From Fidelibacterota bacterium SCGC AAA160-B08 (lineage in GTDB: Bacteria; Fidelibacterota; Marinisomatia; Marinisomatales; Marinisomataceae): 64,000 nt of DNA. The notes under the pieces are model-generated. The model did not search any database, was not told where the DNA came from, and saw only the letters and a list, made by a program, of their open reading frames with translations. Numbering within the stretch: position 1 is the first letter of the stretch; each line of letters opens with the position of its first letter. The stretch spans positions 7,067-71,066 of the forward strand of contig AQSD01000004.1 in the NCBI GenBank assembly GCA_000402755.1, in the 5' to 3' direction. A program made the translations under genes and the position numbers. This document shows, piece by piece, positions 1 through 8,901 of the stretch.

Positions 1-1
1 A

Positions 2-331
2 CAATGGATGCTTTTAATGAGCTTATCTATAGGAGACTCCACGATAAAAGAAAATATCTATTTTGATCGCTTCACCCATATTTTAGAGCTAAACAGATTA
101 GGATGTGATGTGCGTCTCCATAAAGATCATGCAGTTATTAAAGGCGATAGATCTTTGATTGGAGCTGATGTTATGTCTACTGATATTAGAGCTTCTGCTG
201 CACTAATTATTGCCGCTTTATGCGCAGAAGGTTTGACTAGTATTAGTAGGGTCTACCATATCGATAGAGGTTATGATAGAATTGAAGAAAAATTAGTCAA
301 AGTTGGAGCAAAAATAACAAGGAAGAAATAA
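2..331 (+). CDS. murA: UDP-N-acetylglucosamine 1-carboxyvinyltransferase MurA, C-terminal part
   Basis: MurA transfers enolpyruvate to UDP-GlcNAc, the first committed step of peptidoglycan precursor synthesis, in the cytoplasm. Only about the last 109 codons lie in the window. The frame is already open at base 2 (Gln-Trp precede the first internal Met), so the true start is upstream. Family blocks seen are QWMLLMSL, IYFDRF, ELNRLG, DIRASAALIIAAL and the C-terminal YHIDRGYDRIEEKL. The protein ends normally and is followed by a short hairpin. The catalytic loop cysteine lies outside the window and cannot be checked. The partial match is secure because several consecutive MurA-specific blocks are present. 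Confidence 0.93.
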   Translation, partial: QWMLLMSLSIGDSTIKENIYFDRFTHILELNRLGCDVRLHKDHAVIKGDRSLIGADVMSTDIRASAALIIAALCAEGLTSISRVYHIDRGYDRIEEKLVKVGAKITRKK

Positions 332-352
332 CCGAATTTCGGTTGTTTCTTT
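330..352 (+). terminator. Weak hairpin after murA
   Basis: AACCGA and TCGGTT form a 6-bp stem with a 3-base loop, followed by a T-rich but not pure-T tail. It sits directly after the murA stop and before trkA. It could be a weak intrinsic terminator or a processing site. Confidence 0.4.
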
Positions 353-382
353 ATGAATTCTTTATAGATTACTAATTAAGTT

Positions 383-1732
383 ATGAGAATTGTAATTATC
401 GGTGCAGGTGAAGTAGGTTTCCATGTTGCTAAGTCTCTTAGCGAACTTGATTATGACATTGCCGTAGTAGATATTAATCATAAAAAATGTCAACGAGCGA
501 ATGAACATTTAGATGTTATCGTTATAAAAGGCAATGGTTCTGATGAAAAAATACTACAGCAAGCCAATGTAGCTGATGCTGATTATGTATTTACTCTAAC
601 TAGTTCAGATGAAACTAATCTTATTTCTTCTATGCAAGCACACAATTTAGGTGCAAAAAAGATTGTAGCACGTCTTAGAGATTTTGACTACAGTAAGAAT
701 GGACATGCTTTTATTCCTGAGAAATTTGGGATAGATATGGTTATTCATCCTGAAGCTGCCGTAGCTGAAGAAATTATTCGATTAGTTAAGCATCCCTATG
801 CAGATAAATTTTATGAATTTGAAAATGGGAATGCAGTGCTTTTTTCAAAGAAGATAAATCATCGTTCCATTATTATAGGTAAAACAGTAGAAGAGTTTCA
901 TAAGGAAAATACAGATTTTAAATGCTTAATTGTTGCTGTAGTAAGAGATGAAAAAATGACTATTCCAACATCTTCATTTAAGTTTGAGCCGGATGACTAT
1001 ATATTCTTTTTTACAAAATCAAAAAATTTAGATATACTTTTAAATGCTTTAGGAATTTCTTCTTCTAAAACTAAGCGAGTAATGATAGCAGGCGCAAGTA
1101 AAATTGGACGTCTAATTGCACGACAATTAGAAGGAGATATGTCAGTTAGACTAATTGATAATTCAAAAGAAAAAGCAACTGCTGTAGCCAATGAATTGAA
1201 TGACTCTATCGTTATTCATTCCGATGCAACAGATGTTGAATTTTTGAAGGGTGAAAATATAAATGAAGTAGATTCATTTATTGCTGTCACAGAAGATCAA
1301 CAACTTAATTTGTTAGCAGGTATTCTTGCAAAACAATTAAGAGTAAAGCAGTCTATTATACATGTTACCAATCCAGATTATGTAAAAAATATGTCAGATC
1401 TTGGAATGGGTTCTATTGTAAGTAAAAATACAGTTAGTGTTAATGCGATTGTTAAAGCAATTAGAATTGATCATAAAGATAATGTGATTCAATTATTTAG
1501 CACTCTAGAGATGGAAGCGATAGAGATTGAAGCAGAAAAAAATTCAAAAGCAGTACGTATTCCAATATCTAATTTAAATTTACCTCATGGTAGTATTGTA
1601 GCTCTAGTTAATCACAACGGACACTTAACAATACCATCTGGGGATTATCAAATCCTAGCAAATGATACGGTATTAATTTTCTGTATTCACTCAAAGGTTA
1701 GAGAAGTGAATAAGATATTTCAATCAGAATAA
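383..1732 (+). CDS. trkA: Trk potassium uptake regulatory protein TrkA
   Basis: This is the cytoplasmic nucleotide-gating subunit of the Trk K+ uptake system. The 449 residues show the usual duplicated layout. The first Rossmann RCK-N domain starts at residue 3 (GAGEVG) with acidic VVDI after strand 2, followed by a TrkA-C domain at about 135-215. A second RCK-N begins near 232 (GASKIG) and a second TrkA-C lies at about 365-449. Length matches two-repeat TrkA proteins. The stop overlaps the trkH start by one base (TAATG), so the two are translationally coupled and presumably form one complex at the inner membrane. Confidence 0.95.
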   Translation: MRIVIIGAGEVGFHVAKSLSELDYDIAVVDINHKKCQRANEHLDVIVIKGNGSDEKILQQANVADADYVFTLTSSDETNLISSMQAHNLGAKKIVARLRDFDYSKNGHAFIPEKFGIDMVIHPEAAVAEEIIRLVKHPYADKFYEFENGNAVLFSKKINHRSIIIGKTVEEFHKENTDFKCLIVAVVRDEKMTIPTSSFKFEPDDYIFFFTKSKNLDILLNALGISSSKTKRVMIAGASKIGRLIARQLEGDMSVRLIDNSKEKATAVANELNDSIVIHSDATDVEFLKGENINEVDSFIAVTEDQQLNLLAGILAKQLRVKQSIIHVTNPDYVKNMSDLGMGSIVSKNTVSVNAIVKAIRIDHKDNVIQLFSTLEMEAIEIEAEKNSKAVRIPISNLNLPHGSIVALVNHNGHLTIPSGDYQILANDTVLIFCIHSKVREVNKIFQSE

Positions 1733-3156
1733 TGAGCTTAAGACCTATATTTAGATTCTTAGCAATGCTGACAATGTTCTTGTCAATTTTTTTGCTTATT
1801 CCTGCATTAATCGATTATGTAGATCTTGGAGGTGTATACTTATTAAAAATAGCAGGAGCTGCTTTTATTCTTTCTCTACCTGTCTTATATGTGTGCAGAA
1901 AGGCAAAATCATTATCTAATAAAAATGTATTTTTAGTAATTGTATTGAGTTGGGTGATGACATCAGTTTTTGGTTCGCTTCCATTCTATTATTCAGGATT
2001 TTTTGATAATTATACGAATGCATTATTTGAGGCCGTATCAGGCGTGACTACTACAGGAGCTACCATTTTAGATGATATTGAAATTTTACCAAAAAGTATT
2101 TTATTCTGGAGAGCATTCCTTCAATGGATTGGAGGTTTGGGTGTTGTTGTATTTACTATTGCTCTATTACCTCTATTGGGTGTTTCAGGAGAAAAGCTTT
2201 TTAATGTAGAGTATCCAGGTCCGTCATCAGAAAAAATTACACCAAGAATAAAAGATACAGCAAGATTATTGCTCAAATTTTATATTGGATTTACATTACT
2301 AGAATTTGTATTGCTATCTTATGATATGTCCTCTTTTGACGCTATTTGTCATGCATTGACAACAATGCCCACTGGTGGATTTTCTACATTTAATGATAGT
2401 ATTAATTCTCAGTCATATTACGTGAAATCAGTCATTTTATTATTTATGATTATCGGTGGAACGAATTTTGCTTTACATTTCAGAGCAGCTAAAGCTGGAG
2501 CAAAATCATATATAAGAGATAGAGAGTTCTTATACTATATAGGATTAGTTTCGTTAGCATCAATATCTATTTTATTAATTAGCTATTGGTATAGCGAAGG
2601 ATCAAATACCCTAGATACTACTTTTCAGGTAGTTGCCATACTAACTTCAACAGGATATACTGCTACCGACTATAGCGCTTGGCAACCTTTCATTAAACAA
2701 TTTATATTATTTGGTTTAATGTTTGTCGGTGCAATGGGAGGATCTACTAGTGGTGGTATGAAGTTAATTAGACTTATTGCAGTCGCAAAATATGCTACAA
2801 TGGAATTAAAGCGATCATTACATTCAAAAGCAATTATACCTATTCGCATAGGTAAAAAAATAATTCCCGATGAAGTAATAAGAAAAACTATAGCATTCTT
2901 TTTATTTTATGTATCATTTTTCTTTTTTGCATCTTTCTGCTTTATTGTCATGGGTATTGATCTTCAATCTGCAATGGGTGCTGCCGCATCAGGAATGGGT
3001 AATATTGGTCCATCTTGGGGAGCTTATGGGGCCATGGATAACTACTTATTGATGCCAATGATAGGGAAGTATATCATGATGTTTTGTATGTTGCTAGGAA
3101 GATTAGAAATCTTTGCTGTGTTAGTATTATTTACGAAGACATTCTGGAGATCTTAA
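1732..3156 (+). CDS. trkH: Trk potassium uptake channel TrkH
   Basis: Integral membrane K+ translocating subunit of 474 residues, partner of TrkA directly upstream with a one-base overlap. It has many hydrophobic helices and the four P-loop filter segments of the TrkH/Ktr superfamily: VTTTGAT (near 105), MPTGGFS (near 213), TSTGYTA (near 305) and a degenerate fourth, SGMGNIG (near 420). The first three keep the TxG core. The GTSTSGG-like turn appears as GGSTSGGMK. The end of this gene supplies the GGAG sequence that fits as ribosome binding site for uvrC. Confidence 0.95.
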   Translation: MSLRPIFRFLAMLTMFLSIFLLIPALIDYVDLGGVYLLKIAGAAFILSLPVLYVCRKAKSLSNKNVFLVIVLSWVMTSVFGSLPFYYSGFFDNYTNALFEAVSGVTTTGATILDDIEILPKSILFWRAFLQWIGGLGVVVFTIALLPLLGVSGEKLFNVEYPGPSSEKITPRIKDTARLLLKFYIGFTLLEFVLLSYDMSSFDAICHALTTMPTGGFSTFNDSINSQSYYVKSVILLFMIIGGTNFALHFRAAKAGAKSYIRDREFLYYIGLVSLASISILLISYWYSEGSNTLDTTFQVVAILTSTGYTATDYSAWQPFIKQFILFGLMFVGAMGGSTSGGMKLIRLIAVAKYATMELKRSLHSKAIIPIRIGKKIIPDEVIRKTIAFFLFYVSFFFFASFCFIVMGIDLQSAMGAAASGMGNIGPSWGAYGAMDNYLLMPMIGKYIMMFCMLLGRLEIFAVLVLFTKTFWRS

Positions 3157-3157
3157 A

Positions 3158-4759
3158 ATAGACCTACAGTCTAAAATTGCTGGCTTGCCTGCATTGCCCG
3201 GTATTTATCAATTCAAAGATAAGACCGATAAGATTATCTATATTGGCAAAGCAAAAGACCTCAAAAAGAGAGTTAAATCGTACTTTCAAAAAAAGTCATA
3301 TCGCTCGCCTAAAGATCAATCTTTAATCAATAGAATTATAGATTTTGAATGGATTATTTGTGAAGATGAAGCCGATGCATTTATTACTGAAGCAACACTA
3401 ATTAAAAAATTTAAACCCAAGTATAATGTTCGATTAAAAGACGATAAATCTTTTCCTTATTTAAAGATTACAAATGAACAATTTCCTCAAATTGATATTA
3501 CGCGAAAAGTCAAAAATGATAAATCGCGTTATTTTGGACCATATACAGACGTAAAGTCAATGCGAAGATTGCTAGATGTATTATATCGAGCCTTTCCAAT
3601 ACGTAATTGTTATATCGAACTAAAAGACGGGACAATCATTAAAAAAGGACTAGGGATTCAGACTGTATCCGAGTCAGATTATCAAAATATGATTGATGAT
3701 ATGATTTTATTTTTAAAAGGAGAAACTAAGGCATTAGAAAAGAAACTGATGAAACAAATGGAATATTTTTCATCAAAGCTTATGTATGAAGATTCTGCTA
3801 GAGTAAGAGACCAAATCAAAGCAATCGGATCATTCAAAAGAGGTCAAAGAAAATTAGAAGCTGATTTTACTAATAGAGATGTTATTGGTATTGAAAGTAA
3901 AGACAATCATCATGTGGTAGTTATTCTACGTATTAGAGAGGGAAGAATATTAAGTAGAGAAAAGATTTCTGTAGATACTAACGATTCTATTGCTGAAATA
4001 TTTCGCTCTATTATTATCAATTTCTATATGAATGCAGCGTATATACCGAATGATATTTATTTATTAGAATTTCCTACAGAACTAGATGAGCTAAAAGAGT
4101 GGCTATCCACAAAAAATAATCGCAAAGTAGAGTTTACAGTTCCTAAGAGAGGTGTAAAGCTCAAAGAATTAAAATTGGCTAATAGAAATGCAAAACTTCT
4201 ATTAAATGAGTGGATGTTAAATTTAGCAAAACGAAAAGATTATATTCCGAAGCTATTAAGTGAGCTTCAAGATATTTTAGCTTTATCAAAGCCTCCTAGA
4301 CTTATTGAGGCGTTTGATATTTCTCATTTAGGTGGAACAGATACAGTAGCATCAATGGTAGTGTTTAAAGATGGAAGGCCATACAAGAGCGGATATAGGA
4401 AATATAATATTAGTGTTGACCAGATTGATGATTTTGAATCAATGAGAGAGGTCGTATTTCGTCGTTACAAAAGACAGCTTGATGAAGGAAACTCATTGCC
4501 TGACTTAATTCTTATCGATGGAGGAAAAGGGCAATTATCATCTGCAAAACTATCTTTAGATAAATTGAAGTTAGATCTTCCGATTGTAGCTTTAGCAAAG
4601 AGGCTAGAGGAATTATTTATTCCAGGTGAAGCAGAGTCGTTAAGAATTGCAAAAAGTTCTCCAGCATTAAATCTTTTAAAGCAATTAAGAGATGAGGCAC
4701 ATCGATTTGCTATTACATTTCAAAGAAGTAAAAGAACGAAAAGGATGTTATCTAAATAA
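3158..4759 (+). CDS. uvrC: Excinuclease ABC subunit C (UvrC), no C-terminal HhH domain, probable AUA start
   Basis: UvrC makes both incisions in nucleotide excision repair with UvrA and UvrB. From the proposed start it has 533 residues. The GIY-YIG nuclease is at about 13-95 (PGIYQF, IIYIGKAKDLKKR, acidic E in ITEATLI), a UVR-type helical segment near 205-240, and an RNase-H-like nuclease with AFDISHLGGTD, LILIDGGKG and DEAHRFAI supplying the D/D/H set. It stops right after RTKRMLSK, where most UvrC proteins continue into a helix-hairpin-helix domain, which is absent here. Start: in frame, ATA at 3158 has GGAG at 3146-3149 eight bases upstream and gives the normal 14-residue lead before PGIY. 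The first standard codon (TTG, 3185) would remove most of that lead. The 3' end overlaps the convergent neighbour by 8 bases. Confidence 0.9.
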   Translation: MDLQSKIAGLPALPGIYQFKDKTDKIIYIGKAKDLKKRVKSYFQKKSYRSPKDQSLINRIIDFEWIICEDEADAFITEATLIKKFKPKYNVRLKDDKSFPYLKITNEQFPQIDITRKVKNDKSRYFGPYTDVKSMRRLLDVLYRAFPIRNCYIELKDGTIIKKGLGIQTVSESDYQNMIDDMILFLKGETKALEKKLMKQMEYFSSKLMYEDSARVRDQIKAIGSFKRGQRKLEADFTNRDVIGIESKDNHHVVVILRIREGRILSREKISVDTNDSIAEIFRSIIINFYMNAAYIPNDIYLLEFPTELDELKEWLSTKNNRKVEFTVPKRGVKLKELKLANRNAKLLLNEWMLNLAKRKDYIPKLLSELQDILALSKPPRLIEAFDISHLGGTDTVASMVVFKDGRPYKSGYRKYNISVDQIDDFESMREVVFRRYKRQLDEGNSLPDLILIDGGKGQLSSAKLSLDKLKLDLPIVALAKRLEELFIPGEAESLRIAKSSPALNLLKQLRDEAHRFAITFQRSKRTKRMLSK

Positions 4760-5708
4760 GATCCTTTTCTTTCATCCAATCGTCTGAAAGAAACTTTCTC
4801 ATATAATTTCGAATACTATCAGGTAGTATTATCAAGCAATTTTGCCCTTTTTTGAGCTCTTTTGCTGCCTCTAGGGCTGCAAACGTTGCAGAGCCGCATG
4901 AACCTCCGATTAATAGACCTTCTTCGGTTATAAGTGTTCTTGCAGTGCTAAATGCTTCTTTGTCATTTACCTTTACAAATCTATCAACAACTGTTGGATC
5001 GAATGTCTTTGGAAAGAAGTCATAGCCAATACCTTCAATATGATATGGAGATCCCTTGTATTCATCTTCACCACCTAGGATGGAACCGTAGGGGTCGGCA
5101 CCTATAATTTTAATATCTGGAATTGATTCTTTAAGACGTCTTCCAACGCCGGTAATAGTTCCACCAGTTCCTACGCCCATTACCACCATATGTAAATCAG
5201 TTCCAAAGTCATCTAATATTTCTTGAGAAGTATGATTGTAGTGAACATCTGGATTGCAAGGGTTTTCCCATTGGTCGAGAACATGACTATTTGGAATCTC
5301 TTTATTTAATTTTCTTGCTACACCAAAATTACTATCATCTTCATCGTGAGAAGCTTCTGTCCTCGTACGTATAATTTCTGCGCCTAAGGCTTTAATCGTT
5401 AATTCTTTCTCCATGCTCATTTTTTTTGGCATACATATAATCAATCGATATCCTTTAACCGCAGCAGCCAGTGCAAGTCCAATACCCGTATTACCTGATG
5501 TTGCTTCAATTAAGGTGTCTCCAGGTTTAATCCTTCCAGATTTTTCAGCACAATCAATCATACAAAATGCAGTACGATCTTTCACAGACCCACCAGGATT
5601 AAACATCTCAAGCTTTGCATAGAGATTACATTCTAGGTTTGAGCCAATAGAATTAAGCTTTACAACAGGAGTAGAGCCAATAGTTTCAAGAATATTGTTA
5701 TAAATCAT
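4752..5708 (-). CDS. PLP-dependent cystathionine beta-synthase / cysteine synthase family enzyme
   Basis: Fold-type II PLP enzyme of 318 residues acting on serine, O-acetylserine or homocysteine. Family motifs are GGSVKDR (PLP lysine), SGNTGIGLA (substrate loop), GVGTGGT (phosphate binding) and GGSCGSA. The C-terminal third (EGIGYDF, VVDRF, AFSTARTL, ILPDSIRNYM, KFLSDDWM) is closer to the catalytic core of cystathionine beta-synthase than to classical CysK, but the regulatory CBS pair is absent. It could make cystathionine or cysteine, and sequence reading alone does not decide. It is transcribed alone, convergent with uvrC and divergent from tldD across a 181-base spacer. Confidence 0.85.
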   Translation of the reverse strand: MIYNNILETIGSTPVVKLNSIGSNLECNLYAKLEMFNPGGSVKDRTAFCMIDCAEKSGRIKPGDTLIEATSGNTGIGLALAAAVKGYRLIICMPKKMSMEKELTIKALGAEIIRTRTEASHDEDDSNFGVARKLNKEIPNSHVLDQWENPCNPDVHYNHTSQEILDDFGTDLHMVVMGVGTGGTITGVGRRLKESIPDIKIIGADPYGSILGGEDEYKGSPYHIEGIGYDFFPKTFDPTVVDRFVKVNDKEAFSTARTLITEEGLLIGGSCGSATFAALEAAKELKKGQNCLIILPDSIRNYMRKFLSDDWMKEKDLI

Positions 5709-5889
5709 GGTTTAATATTAAAAAAAAAGAGAAGAAGAAGCCCCCTCTTTTTTAAAGAAAGTTAATTGTATGAATAAATCGTTAAAAAATTAGTCAAAAA
5801 TATTATCAAATTTATCTATTCCATTGTTAAATGGTTTGCATTTTATTAAACTCATTTCGTTATAAATTATAAAAAAAACTATAGGCTCC

Positions 5890-7323
5890 ATGAATTTTAA
5901 AAATATTTTATCAAAAACAAACGTACCTGCCGATTGGATTGGTATTAGATATGTCGAAGAAATACAAAATGTCCTATCAACAAAAAAATTATCCCTAGAT
6001 AACGTTCAAAGAAATGTCACTAAAGGAGTAATGATTGATGTGCTTGTAGACGGACAGTTTTCATATTACGCAACTCCATTCCTTGACGAATCTCATATAT
6101 TGGAATGCATAAAGATTGCATATAATAACGCAAAGCTAGCTTCAAAGTACTCTGTATTTAAATTTGATCAATCTACAGTGCGACAAGGTTTTACCGGAGA
6201 GTATAATACTAAGCTAGAAACTCCTTTAAGCGACTTGTCTGTTACCGACATTCAAGATATCGCATTATTAGGCTCTAAAACTTTAATGAATCACGATAAA
6301 ATTGTTCATGCAGCTACAACAATTGAACTGGTAGAAAGAACAACAGATATTGTGAGTACATCAGGTGCAGATATACATCAAAAAATGGATATTGTATTAG
6401 TTGAATTATCTTCAACTGCCCAAAATAAATATGACTCTCAAACTAGAAGTAATCATGGTATGAGAGGGCACTGCTTCCAAGCAGGTGCAGAATTCTTAAA
6501 AGATTATAACATAGAAGATGAAGCTAATCAAATTTCAATCCAAGCATTAGAGCTATTAAATGCTGAACAATGTCCTACAGAAATGATGGATTTAGTACTA
6601 GCTCCAGATCAGATGATGTTACAAATCCATGAAAGTGTTGGGCATCCACTTGAACTTGATAGAATCTTAGGAGATGAAAGAAATTTTGCAGGTTCAAGTT
6701 TTGTTAACCTCGATGATTTTGGTTCTTTGCAATATGGTTCAGAGCTGATGAATATTGTTTTCGATCCGACCATCCATAATCAACTGGCTACTTATAGCTT
6801 TGATGATGGAGGAATGCCTGCAGAAAAAGAGCATTTAATTAAAGATGGCGTTTTGGTCAGAGGACTTGGGGGAATTGAAAGTCAAATTCGATCAGGTGTA
6901 AACGGTGTTTCAAATTTAAGAGCATCTTCATGGAATAGAATTCCGATAGATCGAATGGCTAATATTAACCTCGAGGTAGGGCAGTCAACAAGAGATGAAA
7001 TCATTGGTAGTGTCGAAAGAGGTGTATATATGGAGAGTAATCGTTCGTGGTCGATTGACGATTATAGAAACAAGTTTCAATTTGGTTGCGAATATGGACG
7101 TCTTATCGAAGACGGTGTATTAACTAGAGTGGTTAAAAATCCAAATTATAGAGGTATTACTAATCCATTTTGGAGAAGTCTATCTATGGTGGGTGATTTA
7201 GACACATTTGAAGTTTTTGGTACGCCTAATTGCGGTAAAGGAGAGCCAAATCAAGTAGAAAGAGTTGGACATGCATCTCCTTTATGCAAGTTTGATAAAA
7301 CACAAGTTTTTGGAGGAGTATAA
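5890..7323 (+). CDS. tldD: TldD metalloprotease family protein
   Basis: Cytoplasmic zinc protease subunit that works with PmbA/TldE, known to process small peptides and modified peptides such as microcin B17 and to degrade CcdA. The 477-residue protein has the N-terminal TldD/PmbA domain and the HExxxH zinc motif as HESVGH near residue 254, followed by the conserved GDERNFAGSSF region. Glycine-rich RGLGGIES and the C-terminal GxP..C regions also fit the family. It is followed without a gap by pmbA (ATG begins the base after the TAA), so both subunits are probably made together. Confidence 0.93.
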   Translation: MNFKNILSKTNVPADWIGIRYVEEIQNVLSTKKLSLDNVQRNVTKGVMIDVLVDGQFSYYATPFLDESHILECIKIAYNNAKLASKYSVFKFDQSTVRQGFTGEYNTKLETPLSDLSVTDIQDIALLGSKTLMNHDKIVHAATTIELVERTTDIVSTSGADIHQKMDIVLVELSSTAQNKYDSQTRSNHGMRGHCFQAGAEFLKDYNIEDEANQISIQALELLNAEQCPTEMMDLVLAPDQMMLQIHESVGHPLELDRILGDERNFAGSSFVNLDDFGSLQYGSELMNIVFDPTIHNQLATYSFDDGGMPAEKEHLIKDGVLVRGLGGIESQIRSGVNGVSNLRASSWNRIPIDRMANINLEVGQSTRDEIIGSVERGVYMESNRSWSIDDYRNKFQFGCEYGRLIEDGVLTRVVKNPNYRGITNPFWRSLSMVGDLDTFEVFGTPNCGKGEPNQVERVGHASPLCKFDKTQVFGGV

Positions 7324-8664
7324 ATGAAAAATGAGATATATAATTCAATATGTTCTCAGGTTTACGCTACTTTAAAAGAAGGCGAAAGCTTAACAATCTA
7401 TATGGAAGGTGAAAATTCCCAATATTTTAGATTCAACGATTCAAAAATCCGTCAAACTGGGATTATCGAAGATTATAAAGTAACACTTTCATTATATCAT
7501 GGAAAAAAATCACTTCAAGCAACAACAACAATTTCTTCTGATATAAATTATTCTGTTGAAAACCTAATATCAGAAATTAATTCATTACGAGATCCATTGT
7601 CGTTGATACCTGACAATAATTTTACAGTATTCCCTACAAAATTTGATTCACTAGAAATGTATCGAAAAGGGAAACTTCCTAATAGGGAAGAAATATTAGA
7701 TAGTTTAATGGACGTTATCGATAAAGATAACTTAACTGGAGTATGGACTTCAGGTAAAATTTTTAGAGCCTCATCTACTTCTGAAGGCGTAAGTCACTGG
7801 TTTGAGAAAGATTCATTTATTTTTGATTTCTCCCTGATTGATGCAAAAGAAAATATGGTAAAAATCTTATACCCGGGCTCAGATTGGAATAAAGATAAAT
7901 TTACTGCAGTATTTAATGATGCATCTGACAAGCTTAAGCTAATGGATAAGTCGAAGATAGAGTTGAAGCCTGGTAAATATAGGGTTTGGTTTGAACCTCA
8001 CGCTGTGGCAGACTTTGTTGATATGTTAAATTGGAATGGAGTCAGTGAATCTTCATTAAGAAATGGATCAAGCTCTTTATTGAAAATGAGAAATGATAAT
8101 GTGAAACTATCAGAGATGTTTTCTCTTGATGAATCATTTGATAGAAAATCTACATCTCCTTTTAATTCTCGCGCTGAGGTATCAGGTAATGTTAGTATTA
8201 TTAAGAACGGAGAATTGAAAAATACATTAATTAATTCTAAAACTGCGCTTGAATATGGGTTGGATTCAAATTATGCTGAAGATACAAATTCATGGGGCAT
8301 GGGAGAGTACTTAAGAGCTCCATTAATGCATGGAGGTAATATTAAGCTCAATGAAAGACTTAAAAGGTTGGGTACAGGTATATTTATTTCAAATATCCAC
8401 TATCTTAATTGGAGCGATAATCTTGGAGGTCGAATTACAGGCTTAACTAGATATGCCTGCTATTGGGTTGAAGATGGAAAAATGATAGCTCCAATCAAAA
8501 CAATGCGATTTGACGATTCTTTTTATAATTTTTTTGGTAGCAATTTAGAGGGTGTTGGCGAAGAGGTACTGTCTAGACCTGTAATTGAGACTTATGATGG
8601 GAGAAATCCAGGAGAAACTACCTGTCCAGGAATATTAGTTAATGATTTTGAATTAACTCTCTAA
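7324..8664 (+). CDS. pmbA: TldD/PmbA family protein, PmbA/TldE-like subunit
   Basis: Partner of TldD, 446 residues. It shows the PmbA layout: an N-terminal domain with a short SKIRQTGI segment, a middle region with WFEPHAVADFVDML, and a C-terminal part containing GTGIFISNI and GGRITGLTRYACYWVEDG. As expected for the non-metal subunit it lacks the HExxxH motif. Its start directly abuts the tldD stop. After it come 38 bases and then a tRNA-Cys gene. Confidence 0.9.
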   Translation: MKNEIYNSICSQVYATLKEGESLTIYMEGENSQYFRFNDSKIRQTGIIEDYKVTLSLYHGKKSLQATTTISSDINYSVENLISEINSLRDPLSLIPDNNFTVFPTKFDSLEMYRKGKLPNREEILDSLMDVIDKDNLTGVWTSGKIFRASSTSEGVSHWFEKDSFIFDFSLIDAKENMVKILYPGSDWNKDKFTAVFNDASDKLKLMDKSKIELKPGKYRVWFEPHAVADFVDMLNWNGVSESSLRNGSSSLLKMRNDNVKLSEMFSLDESFDRKSTSPFNSRAEVSGNVSIIKNGELKNTLINSKTALEYGLDSNYAEDTNSWGMGEYLRAPLMHGGNIKLNERLKRLGTGIFISNIHYLNWSDNLGGRITGLTRYACYWVEDGKMIAPIKTMRFDDSFYNFFGSNLEGVGEEVLSRPVIETYDGRNPGETTCPGILVNDFELTL

Positions 8665-8702
8665 ATATTTATATTGGCACGTTCAACTTTTTAAAAAAGT
8701 TT

Positions 8703-8776
8703 GGCGTCGTACCCAAGTGGTCTAAGGGATCGGTTTGCAAAACCGCTATTCGTCGGTTCGAATCCGACCGACGCCT
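8703..8776 (+). tRNA. tRNA-Cys (GCA)
   Basis: A 74-base cloverleaf. Acceptor arm GGCGTCG pairs with CGACGCC, the anticodon loop is TTGCAAA with anticodon GCA, the T arm contains GGTTCGAATCC, and the discriminator base is U, a universal Cys identity element. No CCA is encoded. It lies 15 bases before tRNA-Leu, so the two are probably one transcript. Confidence 0.96.
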
Positions 8777-8791
8777 CTTAAAAACTTTGTT

Positions 8792-8880
8792 GCCCGGGTG
8801 GTGAAATTGGTAGACACAAGGGACTTAAAATCCCTCGGAGATTAAACTCCGTGCCGGTTCGAGTCCGGCCCCGGGCACCA
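8792..8880 (+). tRNA. tRNA-Leu (UAA)
   Basis: Class II tRNA with acceptor GCCCGGG pairing with CCCGGGC, anticodon loop CTTAAAA (anticodon TAA), a long variable arm (CGGAGATTAAACTCCG) and an encoded ACCA 3' end. It is the second member of a Cys-Leu pair and is followed after 21 bases by the start of the alpha/beta hydrolase gene. Confidence 0.97.
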
Positions 8881-8901
8881 CTACTTCATGGAAACTTACA
8901 T

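Noticed and set aside
5721..5753. A/T-rich hairpin in the leader of the CBS/CysK-type gene
   Set aside because: AAAAAAGAG/CTCTTTTTT pairs but is nearly all A-T with a wide loop; there is not enough to claim an attenuator or riboswitch.
8851..8901. GTG start extending the alpha/beta hydrolase upstream
   Set aside because: The extension lies inside tRNA-Leu and encodes a peptide read from the T arm; the ATG at 8902 starts directly before the conserved fold.
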